DNA of 45,000 nt from Prorocentrum cordatum. Taxonomy: Eukaryota; Sar; Dinophyceae; Prorocentrales; Prorocentraceae. Location: assembly GCA_963575745.1 (NCBI GenBank), contig CAUYUJ010000880.1, positions 289,920-334,919 on the forward strand, given 5' to 3'. Made by a program: the position numbers and the translations under genes. The notes under the pieces were generated by a model. It saw nothing but the letters and a program-made list of their open reading frames with translations, had not been told where the DNA came from and made no database searches. This document shows positions 19,369 to 28,500 of the stretch, one piece after another. How positions within the stretch are numbered: the stretch's first letter is position 1; the number at the start of each line of letters is the position of its first letter.

Positions 19369-19800
19369 ATGGGCTGCGGCGGCAGCGCCGCCAAGAAGGG
19401 CGCCGACGAGCCCGCCGACGCCGCGCCGAAGGCCGCCGACGAGGCGAAGGCCGCCGCTGAGGCGAAGGCCGCCGCCGCCGCCGAGGCGAAGGCCGCCGCC
19501 GAGGCGAAGGCCGCCGCCGAGGCGAAGGCGGCCGCCGAGGCGAAGGCCGAGGCCGAGGCGAAGGCCGAGGCCGAGGCGAAGGCCGCCGCCGAGGCGAAGG
19601 CCGAGGCCGAGGCGAAGGCCGAGGCGGCGGAGCAGCGGCGCGCGGCGACGGAGAGGTATGCGGAGGCGGCGGCGGGCCTGGCCGCGGCTGCGGTGGCCGA
19701 GAGGCCGCTGGGGATGTCCTCGCTGGAGTTCGCCGAGGACGTCGCCGAGCGGATGAGGAGGTCCTCGAGAATGGAATCGACCCGTCGCGACCCCAAGTAG
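19369..19800 (+). CDS. Putative N-acylated Ala/Glu/Lys-rich helical protein
   Basis: A 143-residue protein from ATG at 19,369 to TAG at 19,798-19,800. I do not recognise a family. The N-terminus MGCGGS fits the N-myristoylation pattern (Gly2, Ser6) with a palmitoylatable Cys3, so membrane attachment from the cytosolic side is likely. Residues about 22-90 are AEAKA-type repeats (15-bp GAGGCGAAGGCCGCC-like tandem units), strongly helical. The C-terminal 50 residues are non-repetitive, with AEQRRAATERYAEAAAGLAA and SSLEFAEDVAERMRRSSR. The start is chosen for the acylation motif and the good context GCGCCATGG; the frame is open further upstream only through repeats. Codons are consistently G/C-ending. 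Function unknown. It could instead be the first exon of a longer gene, but a clean stop argues for a complete reading frame. Confidence 0.55.
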   Translation: MGCGGSAAKKGADEPADAAPKAADEAKAAAEAKAAAAAEAKAAAEAKAAAEAKAAAEAKAEAEAKAEAEAKAAAEAKAEAEAKAEAAEQRRAATERYAEAAAGLAAAAVAERPLGMSSLEFAEDVAERMRRSSRMESTRRDPK

Positions 19801-19824
19801 GGAAACATGTCCCACTGCATTGGC

Positions 19825-20030
19825 GCGTTGCTTGGCATTGCTTGGCGATGCTACGCGTTGCTGGGCGTTGCTTGGCATTGTTTGGCGTTGTCTGGCCTTG
19901 TGTTGCATGTCTTGTCGTTGCTTGGCATTGTTTGGCGTTGCGTTGCGTAGCGTTGCTGGGCACTGTTTGGCATTGCTCGGGATTGCTGGCGCGCTGCTTG
20001 GCATCTCTTGGGGCTGCTTCGTTATACTTG
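19825..20030. repeat. Degenerate TTGCTTGGCA minisatellite
   Basis: About 20 imperfect copies of a roughly 10-bp unit, TTG(C/T)TTGGC(A/G), directly downstream of the 19,369 gene, so it would lie in its 3' UTR or flank. Confidence 0.85.
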
Positions 20031-20039
20031 GAAGCATGA

Positions 20040-20190
20040 CCAAGCAAGCTACGCAGTTAGGACACACGATCAAGCAAACCAGGGAGCGCAGTACGGGAAC
20101 ACGGCATCAAGATCAAGCGCCAAGAAACCCAGGGAATGCAGTAAGGAAGCAAGAGTAAGCAACCCGGGAACGCAGCAAGGAAACAAGAGC
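20040..20190. repeat. Degenerate AAGCAACCCAGGGAACGCAG repeat
   Basis: Imperfect units combining CAAGCAA, CCAGGGA(A/G) and CGCAGTA. The motif resembles the more regular array at 20,836-21,020. Confidence 0.65.
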
Positions 20191-20274
20191 TAGCAATTCT
20201 TGACGCTTTGCGTATCCCCACCAGCCCATCCTACACCAGGCACTCGAACGAAGAGCGCCGATGATCGGCAGCTG

Positions 20275-20445
20275 TTCTCCTCCCCTCTTCCTCCTTCTCC
20301 TCCGCCTTCTCCTCCTCCTCCTCCTCTCCTCCTCCTCCCTCTCCTCCTCCTCCTCCTCCTCCTCCTCCTCCTCCTCCTCCTCCTCTTCCTCCTCCTCCTC
20401 CTCCTCCTCCTCCTCCTCCTCTTCCGCCTCTTCCTCCTCCCTGGT
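20275..20445. repeat. (CTC)n pyrimidine tract
   Basis: CTC/TCC trinucleotides with CTT and CCG interruptions. Confidence 0.94.
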
Positions 20446-20480
20446 GGCGTATTGGAAGTGTCTTCGAACGTTTTGGTGGG

Positions 20481-20540
20481 CTCTTGGGCCTTGCGGGCGG
20501 GCGGGCGGCGCTCCGCCCGCCCGCGCGCAGGGCCCAAGAG
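20481..20540. other. 60-bp GC-rich hairpin
   Basis: CTCTTGGGCC at 20,481 and GGCCCAAGAG ending at 20,540 begin two roughly 28-bp arms, which continue as GGGCGGGCGG against CCGCCCGCCC with three mismatches and a loop of about 4 nt. Confidence 0.8.
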
Positions 20541-20545
20541 GGGGT

Positions 20546-20835
20546 CCAAGACGTCTCTCGGAGCCATCTTGGAGGAGATCGATCAACGAAGGGGGGTTCC
20601 TAAATTTCAGCCCCCCCTCAGGAGCCACGATCCTCGTGAGGGGTGTCGAATTTTAGCCCTCCCAGGGGTCGATCTTGGACGCTCTGACCGATCGCGCCCC
20701 CCCCTGTCCAGGTCAGTGGGGAGGGGGTAGGGGGAGGGGTAAACCCCTCCCCGAAGGGGAAGAAGGAGGGGTGGAAGAGGAAACGCTCTAAACCACCGAC
20801 GCCCAGAGGGCTGGTGGGATTTTGGACAACGCCGC
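20546..20835 (+). other. Unassigned sequence
   Basis: No gene seen. It contains the hairpin-forming block at 20,626-20,650 shared with 3,868-3,892, followed in both places by a GAA(T/G) and GCCCTC sequence. Confidence 0.5.
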
Positions 20836-21020
20836 AGTAAGTAAACAATTGCCAAGAAACCTTGGGGAGGCCACTGAAAGGAAACAAAACCACGCAACCC
20901 CGAGGAACGCCAAGCAGCCCTGGGCAAGGCCACCTGTAAAGCAGCAGGGCCAAGCAACCCCGAGGAACGCCACAGTAGAGAAACAAGACCTGGCAACCCC
21001 GAGGAAGGCCGGCTTGCCAG
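20836..21020. repeat. Imperfect tandem repeat, GCAACCCCGAGGAACGCC type
   Basis: Three to four units of about 55-60 bp containing AAACAA(A/G)ACC, GCAACCCCGAGGAACGCC and CAGTA. The last units are closest to one another. Confidence 0.75.
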
Positions 21021-21279
21021 GCCTCCCACCCACAGGCTCTTCCCAAGCAATTCGAAGACAAACAAATCCTCAGGCAAAGCCTGACTGGAGAAGAAAGGAG
21101 CACAGGCGTGAGCCTGCGCTGAGCCTCCCTCGCTGGCTGCCGCGGAACGCGCCCGATGGGCGGCGCCAGAAGCGCCCCCGGGGGGGAGCGGAGCGCGCCC
21201 AGAGCGCCGCGCCGAGGGGTCCGGCGCGGACCTCCGAGCGCCTGTGCTCGCACAGTGCTGCCTGCCACTGGAGGTCGGG

Positions 21280-21535
21280 TGCCCAGGAGGAGTGGGAGAA
21301 GGCGGCCCTGGCGCACGACGTGGCGACGGAGGCCGAGCTGGCCGAGCTCGCCCGCGCGCTGCTCGGCGCCCAGCTGCGCCGCGGCGCGCCCGCGGTGGCC
21401 GCCGCGGCGCTGTGGGGCGTCCGGAGGGCCGCCCTCCTGGCCTGCGCGCCCGAGGAGCGCCCGCGGCGCCTCGCCGAGGGCCACCCCCTCGTCTGCTCGG
21501 CGGCGGCGCCGGCACCGCAGTACCACGACGCCGCC
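21280..21535 (+). other. Candidate exon (helical, Ala/Leu-rich)
   Basis: One plus frame reads QEEWEKAALAHDVATEAELA, then LARALLGAQLRRG, AAALWGVRRAALLACAPEER and GHPLVCSAAA. The residue mix and G/C-ending codons are protein-like compared with the other two frames. The frame runs into an Asp/Ala array from 21,530. No domain, start or splice sites could be fixed, so this is only a candidate. Confidence 0.3.
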
Positions 21536-21645
21536 GCCGACGCCGACGCCGACGCCGACGACGACGACGCCGACGCCGACGACGCCGACGACACCGATGA
21601 CCGCCGCCGCCGCAGACGACGACGACGACGACAGCACCACAGGGG
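21530..21645. repeat. (GAC/GCC)n array
   Basis: Trinucleotides GACGCC and GACGAC of about 115 bp. Confidence 0.88.
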
Positions 21646-21751
21646 GAGGGAGGGGGCCCCCCCCACAACCCCACGCCCACATGGGGAGGCCCATCGCGGG
21701 GTGGGGGGGCGAAGGCATCAGCATGAGGTGGGAGGGGGGCTGGAGCCCTGG

Positions 21752-22610
21752 ATCATATATATATATACACACACAAGACTGCAGTGGCGCTTCGCGCCAC
21801 GCAACTTGATCCTTGAAGTGTGGCATCGAGGCGGAATAGCAGGAAGGTCAAGCCGACAATTTAGCGATAACTCCTTATTGCCTCCTGCGGCAACGTCGCT
21901 ATAGTAATGTTATTCGCTATCCTTCCTCCATGCTTCTTTTCTTCATGTTCTCCATACTCTGCTCATTCTCCCCATTCTCCTCAGCTCTTTTTTGCGGAGG
22001 CTCCTCCTTGGAGAGCCTCTGGGGGCCTCACAAAAGTTGTTTCTGGCTTTCTTAAGGCCTTCTGGAGGCCTCCTGGGCGTATTCTGGGGGCCTCTGGGGG
22101 CTTTCTCGGGCCACCCTGCCTCTAACCGCGGTCTCCCTGAACGACCGGGTAACGATTTGGAATGCTTCGGAGATCGTCTTGGGGCCATCTTGGGCCGCCA
22201 TGGGGCTCTCTGAGGGCCATGTTGGACCCGTGTTGTGCCGTTTTGGGGCTCTCTTGGACTGCTTGGAAGCCCTTTCGGATGGTTGTGGGGCGATTTGGGA
22301 GCCTCCCAGGCGGCTTCGGACGCCCAGAAGACCGCCGTCTTGGAGCGTCGGGAAGCCGAAAAGAGTATAACCCCAAAATTCACCAAAAACCAACAGAAAA
22401 TCAATGACTTGTGCCTCTTGGGGCCTTCTTGGGAGTGCTCTTTGAGGCCTCTTTGGGGGCCGTCCTGGAGGCCTCTTGGGCCATCTTGAGGTCACGTCGG
22501 TCACTCTTGGAGCGCTCTTGTGCTATCTTGGGTGTCTCTGGGACGTCTCCGATGACCCCCCTGATCGCCCTAGGTGTGCTGGGAAGGCTTGGCAAAACGC
22601 CCTGCGAGGG
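21752..22610 (+). repeat. Dispersed repeat H, copy 2 (Copia target)
   Basis: It begins ATATATATATACACACAC, then GGCGCTTCGCGCC, a CCTTCCTCCATGC block, GCGGAGGCTCCTCC and then degenerate CTTGGGGCC units, in the same order as 13,674-14,320. The Copia element is inserted at its right end after CCAGG (22,611-22,615). Confidence 0.6.
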
Positions 22611-22615
22611 CCAGG
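22611..22615. repeat. Copia target-site duplication, left
   Basis: CCAGG directly before the 5' LTR is repeated directly after the 3' LTR at 32,999-33,003. Five base pairs is the usual size for Copia integrases. A sixth base (G) also matches, so the boundary is uncertain by one base. Confidence 0.8.
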
Positions 22616-22797
22616 GAGTCAAAGTGTATATGCAGCGTCCCCCTCGAGCCTTTCCGTTCCGTTGCCGCCTTGGCTCAACGCGGCCAGCCAGTGCTTTCTC
22701 TTTTGTACTGATGAGGATATTGGCGCCGCTGCGCCCGGTGGAAAAGGTTATTCTCCTTGCTGCTGCTGCGTGGCTGACGCCGATCCGCTCATTCGAC
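22616..22797 (+). repeat. 5' LTR
   Basis: 182 bp, identical to 32,817-32,998 except at two positions (C/G near 22,679 and C/T near 22,753). It does not start TG or end CA; with the boundary set by the target duplication it starts GAGTCAAAG and ends ATTCGAC. It contains GTGTATATGC near its left end and, at 22,658-22,679, a close relative of the dinoflagellate spliced leader. Confidence 0.92.
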
Positions 22798-22799
22798 CT

Positions 22800-22812
22800 T
22801 GGTAGCGGAGCC
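22800..22812 (+). promoter_or_regulatory. Primer-binding site, initiator-Met tRNA type
   Basis: TGGTAGCGGAGCC starts two bases after the LTR. Its first 11 bases differ at one position from the complement of the 3' end of eukaryotic initiator methionine tRNA (TGGTAGCAGAG). Copia elements commonly prime minus-strand synthesis with this tRNA. The dinoflagellate tRNA sequence itself is not in the window. Confidence 0.7.
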
Positions 22813-22962
22813 TCGGTCCATCGGCCGAGGCTTCACCGCGCGCTTCGCTGTTGGACGACCAGTTCCAGTTCGGTTATATCGACGCTGGAGCTGCCTCTTC
22901 TCCCTCCCGACCGCCGAGGACACAATTGTGAGGAGCAGAGCCCTGTCTGTGATAATTGTACT

Positions 22963-25506
22963 ATGGCTTCGTATATGGCGGACTCCCTCACGTATGCTGA
23001 CCAGGCTCAGATCATGGCCTCAATGAAAGTACCACCGGCGTGGTCGCCAGAATGGAGTTCACGTTATCCGTTTCGACGATGGCTTAGAGATGTCACATTG
23101 TGGAGTATAGCGACGGAAATACCAGAATCTGCTCAGGGTGCTGCCGTGGTGCTGCGTCTCGGAGGCGCGGCGAGAGAGTTCGCTGATGAGTTGGACGCGC
23201 AGATTCTACAGCAAGGGCAGATACTGGACCTGCAGGACGGTCTGGGTCCACGCCAGGTGACGGGTTTGGCAGTGTTGCTGCGGGCTTTGGCTCGCAACTA
23301 TGCTCTTGAAGCTGGAGAGGACGCAATCAGGGCCATGGCTGAGATGATGGCGTTCTCGGTCCAGCAACACGAGACCATCGATGTGGCTCTGAACCGGTTC
23401 CAGGTGCTCAAGTCCCGTGCGATTGATCATGGATTGAATCCTGGACCTTCCGGCTGGGCCTGGATGCTTATGACGGGCCTGCGAGTACAACCAGACGAGT
23501 GGCTACACTTGCTTGGTATGTTCGACAACAGGCTGCCGCAAGATGAAGAAGAGTTCAGTCGCTTGATTCAAAGTATACGCCGTCGTGGTCATGTTCTTAT
23601 GCAGGATGGCATCATGAGAGCCGCTGAGAGGGCAGTGCGCATTCCTGGTGCAACGGCCCATCCAGCGCACGCCGACTTCGGCAAAGGCCGACATTTCATG
23701 ACAAAGGATGCCGTCCAGGGTTTCTTCCCGACGTTTGGAGAGGTCAACCAGTGGGGAGGTTTCTTTCCCGCTTCAGCAGCGCCGCCGGCGGCATCGTGGT
23801 CATCTGCAGGTGCGGCTGCTGCATCGCCTGGAGTCCAGAACGTGTATTTTGATGATGATAATGCTTCGACCAGTGGTACTGACTACTTCGATGAGGGCCC
23901 TCAGGACCTAGCCGCTTACCTTGCTGACGTGGACCCAGAGATGCATGGTGATGTTCTACGTCATGAATATATAATGTCGAGACGACGTTGGAGGCAGTTC
24001 AGTGGACGACCCTCTCGATTCCATCGTCGCCATGGTCGCAAAGGTTCCAAGTATGGTGGCAAGAATCGTGGTCGGGGCTTGCTTGGCAAAGGTTTTCATT
24101 ACGAACATGATCCGACCGCTGCTGTGGCAGCTTCCTCCGTGCCGAGTACTGCTCCAGGCTTCGTGGGCTCGGCATACCAGACAGGCAAGAAAGGAGGAAA
24201 GAGTTTTGGCGGGGGCGGAGGAGCTGGCACTAGCAAAGGCAATCCCCGCGATGCTCAGGGTAATGTGCTTCGTTGTCATGCGTGCAATAGTGACCAGCAT
24301 CTCGCCAGAGAGTGCCCGCAGAAAGGAAAGGGCGCTCGCACCTTCGCCACTCACGAAGATGGTCGTGGCTACGACGGTGGCGGAGGCGGATACGGCGGGA
24401 TCTCACCTGGCAGTGCTGGGGGAGGTTGGTTCGCTACGGCGGCTGACGTGCACGAGCAGTTGGCGCTGGAGGACGAGACGTTCGACGGCTGCGAGGACTG
24501 TTCGGATAACTGGCACGAATACGATGGGGATGATGACTGCTACGACAACGAAGGTCTGCCCGGGGGCAAGAACCGCAAGGGCAAGGGCAAACGAGACATA
24601 GGCAAGGGCCCCGATCGACAGCGTGGTGGATCTCAGGCTCAGACCATGCAGTTGAGCAGCATATTGAGTTCGAAGATGTACCAGCGCCAGATCCATGCTG
24701 ACGAGGAGGCCGCCTTGATTGTCAAGCGCGCAGCTGCAGTGGCTGCACCCAAGTCCTACATGCCGCCACCTCCTCACCAACCTCCAGAGTTGAGAGAAGT
24801 GGCGCCGATCGCACCTCCTCCTGCTCGTGATTCGTCAGTGCCGTTGGCGGCCAGTGCGGCAGCTGTCGTTTCGCCTTTCTTGCATAAGAATACGGGCAGA
24901 CAAGGTTTGTTCTTCCCGACTCAGGAGCGCAGCCGTTCACTCACTCGACAGCGTCTTGGAGCCTGGCATGCTCGCACACGGTTGCCTGACGGCCGCGAGG
25001 CCTTGCTGGTGGACCCGGGGGCTCACGACAACTTGACTGGCAGTGAGTGGTTCAAGCGTGTTTCTGATATCTGGGCTCGCCGCGGTGTTGAGATTGAGTT
25101 CAAGAAGATGGATAGGCCGATTGGAGTGGAGGGTGTTGGCAACAATGCTGATGCCTGTATCAATCGAGGCCGGGTTCCTCTTGCGCTTGCTGGTGGTGAA
25201 GAAGGTAGCTACGACGCTCCCATCGTGCCGAACTCTTCAGTGCCGGCTTTGCTGGGCAACAAGGCCTTGCGTCGCAATCGAGCCATTGTGGACTGCTTTA
25301 ACGGAATCTTGTACCTCATCGGTCCTGGTGACCACCAGCTTCTGCTCCCCCCCGGCTCCAAGGAATATCAGCTGGAGCTTTCGCAGTCAGGTCATTGGAT
25401 GCTTCCAGTGACGGAATTTGAGGACCAGAATATCGGCCAGATCAGCGCGAGCTCCAGGCCTGCTGACAACGCTGGTCTGCATCTACTCCATTCATCCTCT
25501 TCCTGA
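22963..25506 (+). CDS. gag-pr: Copia Gag-protease polyprotein
   Basis: 847 codons from the first ATG downstream of the LTR (22,963, context ACTATGG) to TGA. Residues about 1-230 form the helical Gag region with a tryptophan-rich start (PAWSPEWSSRYPFRRWLRD). A basic Gly-rich stretch follows, then a CCHC zinc knuckle, C438-X2-C441-X4-H446-X4-C451, which binds RNA during packaging. An acidic, Tyr-rich segment lies at about 495-540. The retropepsin active site is LLVDPGAHDNL with D684-P-G686; the residue after Asp is Pro rather than the usual Ser or Thr. In these elements protease cuts the polyprotein inside virus-like particles. The frame is the same as that of the downstream pol frame, so a single stop codon controls the Gag to Pol ratio if it is read through. 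Confidence 0.9.
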   Translation: MASYMADSLTYADQAQIMASMKVPPAWSPEWSSRYPFRRWLRDVTLWSIATEIPESAQGAAVVLRLGGAAREFADELDAQILQQGQILDLQDGLGPRQVTGLAVLLRALARNYALEAGEDAIRAMAEMMAFSVQQHETIDVALNRFQVLKSRAIDHGLNPGPSGWAWMLMTGLRVQPDEWLHLLGMFDNRLPQDEEEFSRLIQSIRRRGHVLMQDGIMRAAERAVRIPGATAHPAHADFGKGRHFMTKDAVQGFFPTFGEVNQWGGFFPASAAPPAASWSSAGAAAASPGVQNVYFDDDNASTSGTDYFDEGPQDLAAYLADVDPEMHGDVLRHEYIMSRRRWRQFSGRPSRFHRRHGRKGSKYGGKNRGRGLLGKGFHYEHDPTAAVAASSVPSTAPGFVGSAYQTGKKGGKSFGGGGGAGTSKGNPRDAQGNVLRCHACNSDQHLARECPQKGKGARTFATHEDGRGYDGGGGGYGGISPGSAGGGWFATAADVHEQLALEDETFDGCEDCSDNWHEYDGDDDCYDNEGLPGGKNRKGKGKRDIGKGPDRQRGGSQAQTMQLSSILSSKMYQRQIHADEEAALIVKRAAAVAAPKSYMPPPPHQPPELREVAPIAPPPARDSSVPLAASAAAVVSPFLHKNTGRQGLFFPTQERSRSLTRQRLGAWHARTRLPDGREALLVDPGAHDNLTGSEWFKRVSDIWARRGVEIEFKKMDRPIGVEGVGNNADACINRGRVPLALAGGEEGSYDAPIVPNSSVPALLGNKALRRNRAIVDCFNGILYLIGPGDHQLLLPPGSKEYQLELSQSGHWMLPVTEFEDQNIGQISASSRPADNAGLHLLHSSSS

Positions 25507-25556
25507 CGGGGCGGCAGCGTGACTTCGAGCGCCGTAGACTCGGCACGGCGTTCGGA
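25504..25556 (+). promoter_or_regulatory. TGA-CGG stop with 3' stem-loop, possible readthrough site
   Basis: The Gag-protease frame ends TCC-TGA-CGG and the same frame continues open for more than 2,300 codons. After 17 nt comes a stem-loop: TTCGAGCGCCGT (25,524-25,535) pairs with ACGGCGTTCGGA (25,545-25,556) over 12 bp with two G-U pairs, around a 9-nt loop. UGA followed by CGG with a downstream stem-loop is a known class of leaky stop. A recent CGA-to-TGA mutation would look the same at the stop itself. Confidence 0.5.
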
Positions 25557-28500
25557 TCCAGGTCGCGCAGCTGAAGTATTGCCGAGCAGAACTGGTACTC
25601 TTCCGACCTTGAGTGCAGCTACCCTCGCCAGTGGGTTACCTCGTGCGCTCCCTCCTCATCCCAGTCCAACGGCTGCGGCCGAAGTTGCACAATACCAGGT
25701 CGGGTCTGCGGATGCGGTCCGCAGTGATGGCGAGCCTGCTGAGTCTGAGCTTTCAACCTCGACTTTGGCGGCCTGGCCACGAAGTGCTCCTGGAGTCCGT
25801 GAACTTCCATCCTCCGGTACTTCGGCACAGCCTTCGACGCTGCCTGCATCCCCTCTGGGTGTCACGTGTGGTCCTGGCGTCGCCTGTCCTGTGGTCAAAG
25901 CACCTCCGTCGGCTTCGTTGGCATTTCAGTCTCGTGCACCTGTTGAGCATGGACCTCATCCTTTGGAGGTTCCCAATTTGAGTGCTGACTTGGCGCCCTT
26001 GCCGTCTGATGAGAATTTGGTATCCCATTTTGGTGTGCCTTCTGTCGTCACCTTGATGTTCGTCGACGATTCTGACGATCTGGTGCGGCAGCATACTTTG
26101 CATGAGAAGCTGGCTGCTGCTGGTATCGTGTCTACGGCAATGGCTTTAAGATCTAAGGAGATGCTGACCACCGCCGCCATGGACCGAGCCAGCAAGACAC
26201 TACGTGAACGGTGCCCTGCCTTGCTGTGGGTGACACCCAAGGGTACAGCGCTGGGCGGCCCTACTCGACATGATCGCCGGCGGAGCTATGCTGTGGCGTC
26301 TTTGGTCCAATGGCAGCTGAACGCCGAACGCCCGGTCATAGTCGAAGCCAGTGCAGCATCTTCTGTCTGGGAAGTTGGTGGCTGGGAGCAGATGTGCAAC
26401 GATTGCCGCCTCAGCCGTCACACTGTCAGGTGGTGCCGATGTGGTATCACGAATTCTGCTTCTGGATTGCCAAGCCGTCGGGTTTCGAAGCTGCTATCCA
26501 ATCTTGTCCTGTGTGCAGACTACGACACCTGCAACTGTCCTCAACATCATCACCCGCAGAATGGTCAATGCGAAGAGGTACGACATGAGCTGCGACAGTT
26601 TGTTCAGGTGATATCGGAGTTTGTGTTGAAGCCGATAGTGGGACTCAGTGGACGACCCCTGGAGACGGTGCCAGAGTCTGTTGCAGCAACTAGTGGTGCT
26701 AAGGTCCGACAGCACTACCCGACGGAGGCTCGCATCAAGCAGAAGCAGCGTGAGGCTGAATTCGGTAAGAATACTCTTCCCAAGAAGATGGACGACTACG
26801 AGAAGCACTGGGATGATTGTGGCGATGATCTCAGTTCAATTTTAGTGGATGGTCCAGATTTGTGGTGTGATGACTACAGCTATGATGTGTATCGCGTTGC
26901 CTGTGTTGACGATGAGGAAGTCGACCTGCAGGCCTTGGAGCATGACGAGGAGGATCTCACCGTGCTTCGTCCTGACGGCATATTTCTCCTCGGCCAAGGT
27001 TCTGAACATCAGCCCTGGAGGTTTGTGGATTGTGCAGAGCAGGTCTACTACTACGACGATCTGAAGGCGTTGTATTTGGACTGGGGGCTGCCTGCAGATG
27101 AGCACTACTACTGTGACGTGTTGGAGATCTGCGGAGGCCAGGAGCGTACCACTCAGATCCTGGTTCGACGGTTGCATCGTGAAGGCTTCCAACGAGGACC
27201 ATCGTGTGATCTACGCTGTGGTGTTGATCTCAGTCGCCGCTTTGATCTGCAATGGATATGGCAATATGTTACGCATTGCCAGCCTGTGGTTATTGTGCTT
27301 TCCACGCCGTGCACCGGCATGAGGGGCTGGCACCATCTCAACAGAGTTCTGAATCCGAGCACTTGGGAGGCCAGTCGTGCCAGGGCTTCTTATCTTGGAT
27401 CGTGTGGTGCTGAGTTTGCCGGTCATCAACTTGCAGTGGGTAATCACTTTCTTAATGAGCAGCCTCTGGGCTCCGATGTCTACGAGCTCGAAGGTTGGCT
27501 TTCGCTGCGTGCTGACACTCGGGTGGTGTCGGCCGTGTTCCATCAGTGTCAGGTGGGTCTGGTGGAGGAGAAGTCACGGCTGCCAGTGAAGAAGGCTACC
27601 GAACTGATGGCCAGTGACGAACGACTTGTTCGACGCTTTCGCCGACTACTTTGCCGGGGCCACCGAGCCTGTCAACAACATGCGCATGCTGAGGGGAGTC
27701 ATGTGACGCGCAAGTTGCAGGTGTGGCCGTGGCGCATGGCTTCACTCATTGCCGATGGCATTGCTGACGTCCTTCGAGAGCGTTGGAGATCCAAGCCGCC
27801 TAGAGTGCACTGGATGAAATTCTCCACCGACGAGCGTGATGCGGAAGAGATTGGCCGTTTCCTCAGGAAGTGCAAGACAGGTCATCGTAGGTCCGTCAGG
27901 GACTCCGACTGTGCGCCGATGTTGTGCTCCACCAGTGTCTATCGTCACGTTCGCTACGGTAAGGGCGCTGTCTCTCTCGCCAAGCAGTTGCTGAGTCGGA
28001 TGGAGAGTTCAGTGTGTGGGCGTGAACGTCCAGAAGAGCGCCGACGACGAGCGAGAGCACCGAGATACAGTATTTTGGCTTTTCCGCTGAGGAATATCAC
28101 GTGTGCTGCTTGTCTGGGCAGAGCCTCCCAGCATGACCCACGCCATACTCGTGATGATGCCTGTCGGTATCCCCACGTTGTGTCCATGGGCACCGAGTGC
28201 CCAGGATGCCTTGCGGGAGCAGTTCGGTCAGACGCTCGACACCTTGATGATCCTCGATGTCGCTGGAAGTGGGTGGAGACGCGGGGTAGCGCAGTTGCCC
28301 GAGCGCTTGCTGGCCCATCTGCGGCGGCTCCGAGAGGCAGGCCTGCTGCTGGTGTTGCACCTGCTCGAGCCGCTGGAGCACGCGTACCCGCTCATCGCGA
28401 CTCCACCGCTGACGATCCTGGTGGTGGTGACTTGTCGCCTCTGGAAGCTGCTGCTGCGGCAGCTTCGTCATCTTCAGCGTCTGCCTCAGCGCCTGTCGTG

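Noticed and set aside
22411-22962. Extension of the Gag frame upstream of 22,963
   Set aside because: The open frame passes through the 5' LTR and into flanking repeat. The first ATG after the LTR in any frame is 22,963.
25504-25506. TGA as a reassigned sense codon
   Set aside because: TGA also ends Pol at 32,545, and nuclear stop reassignment is not established for typical dinoflagellates, so leaky termination or mutation is simpler.
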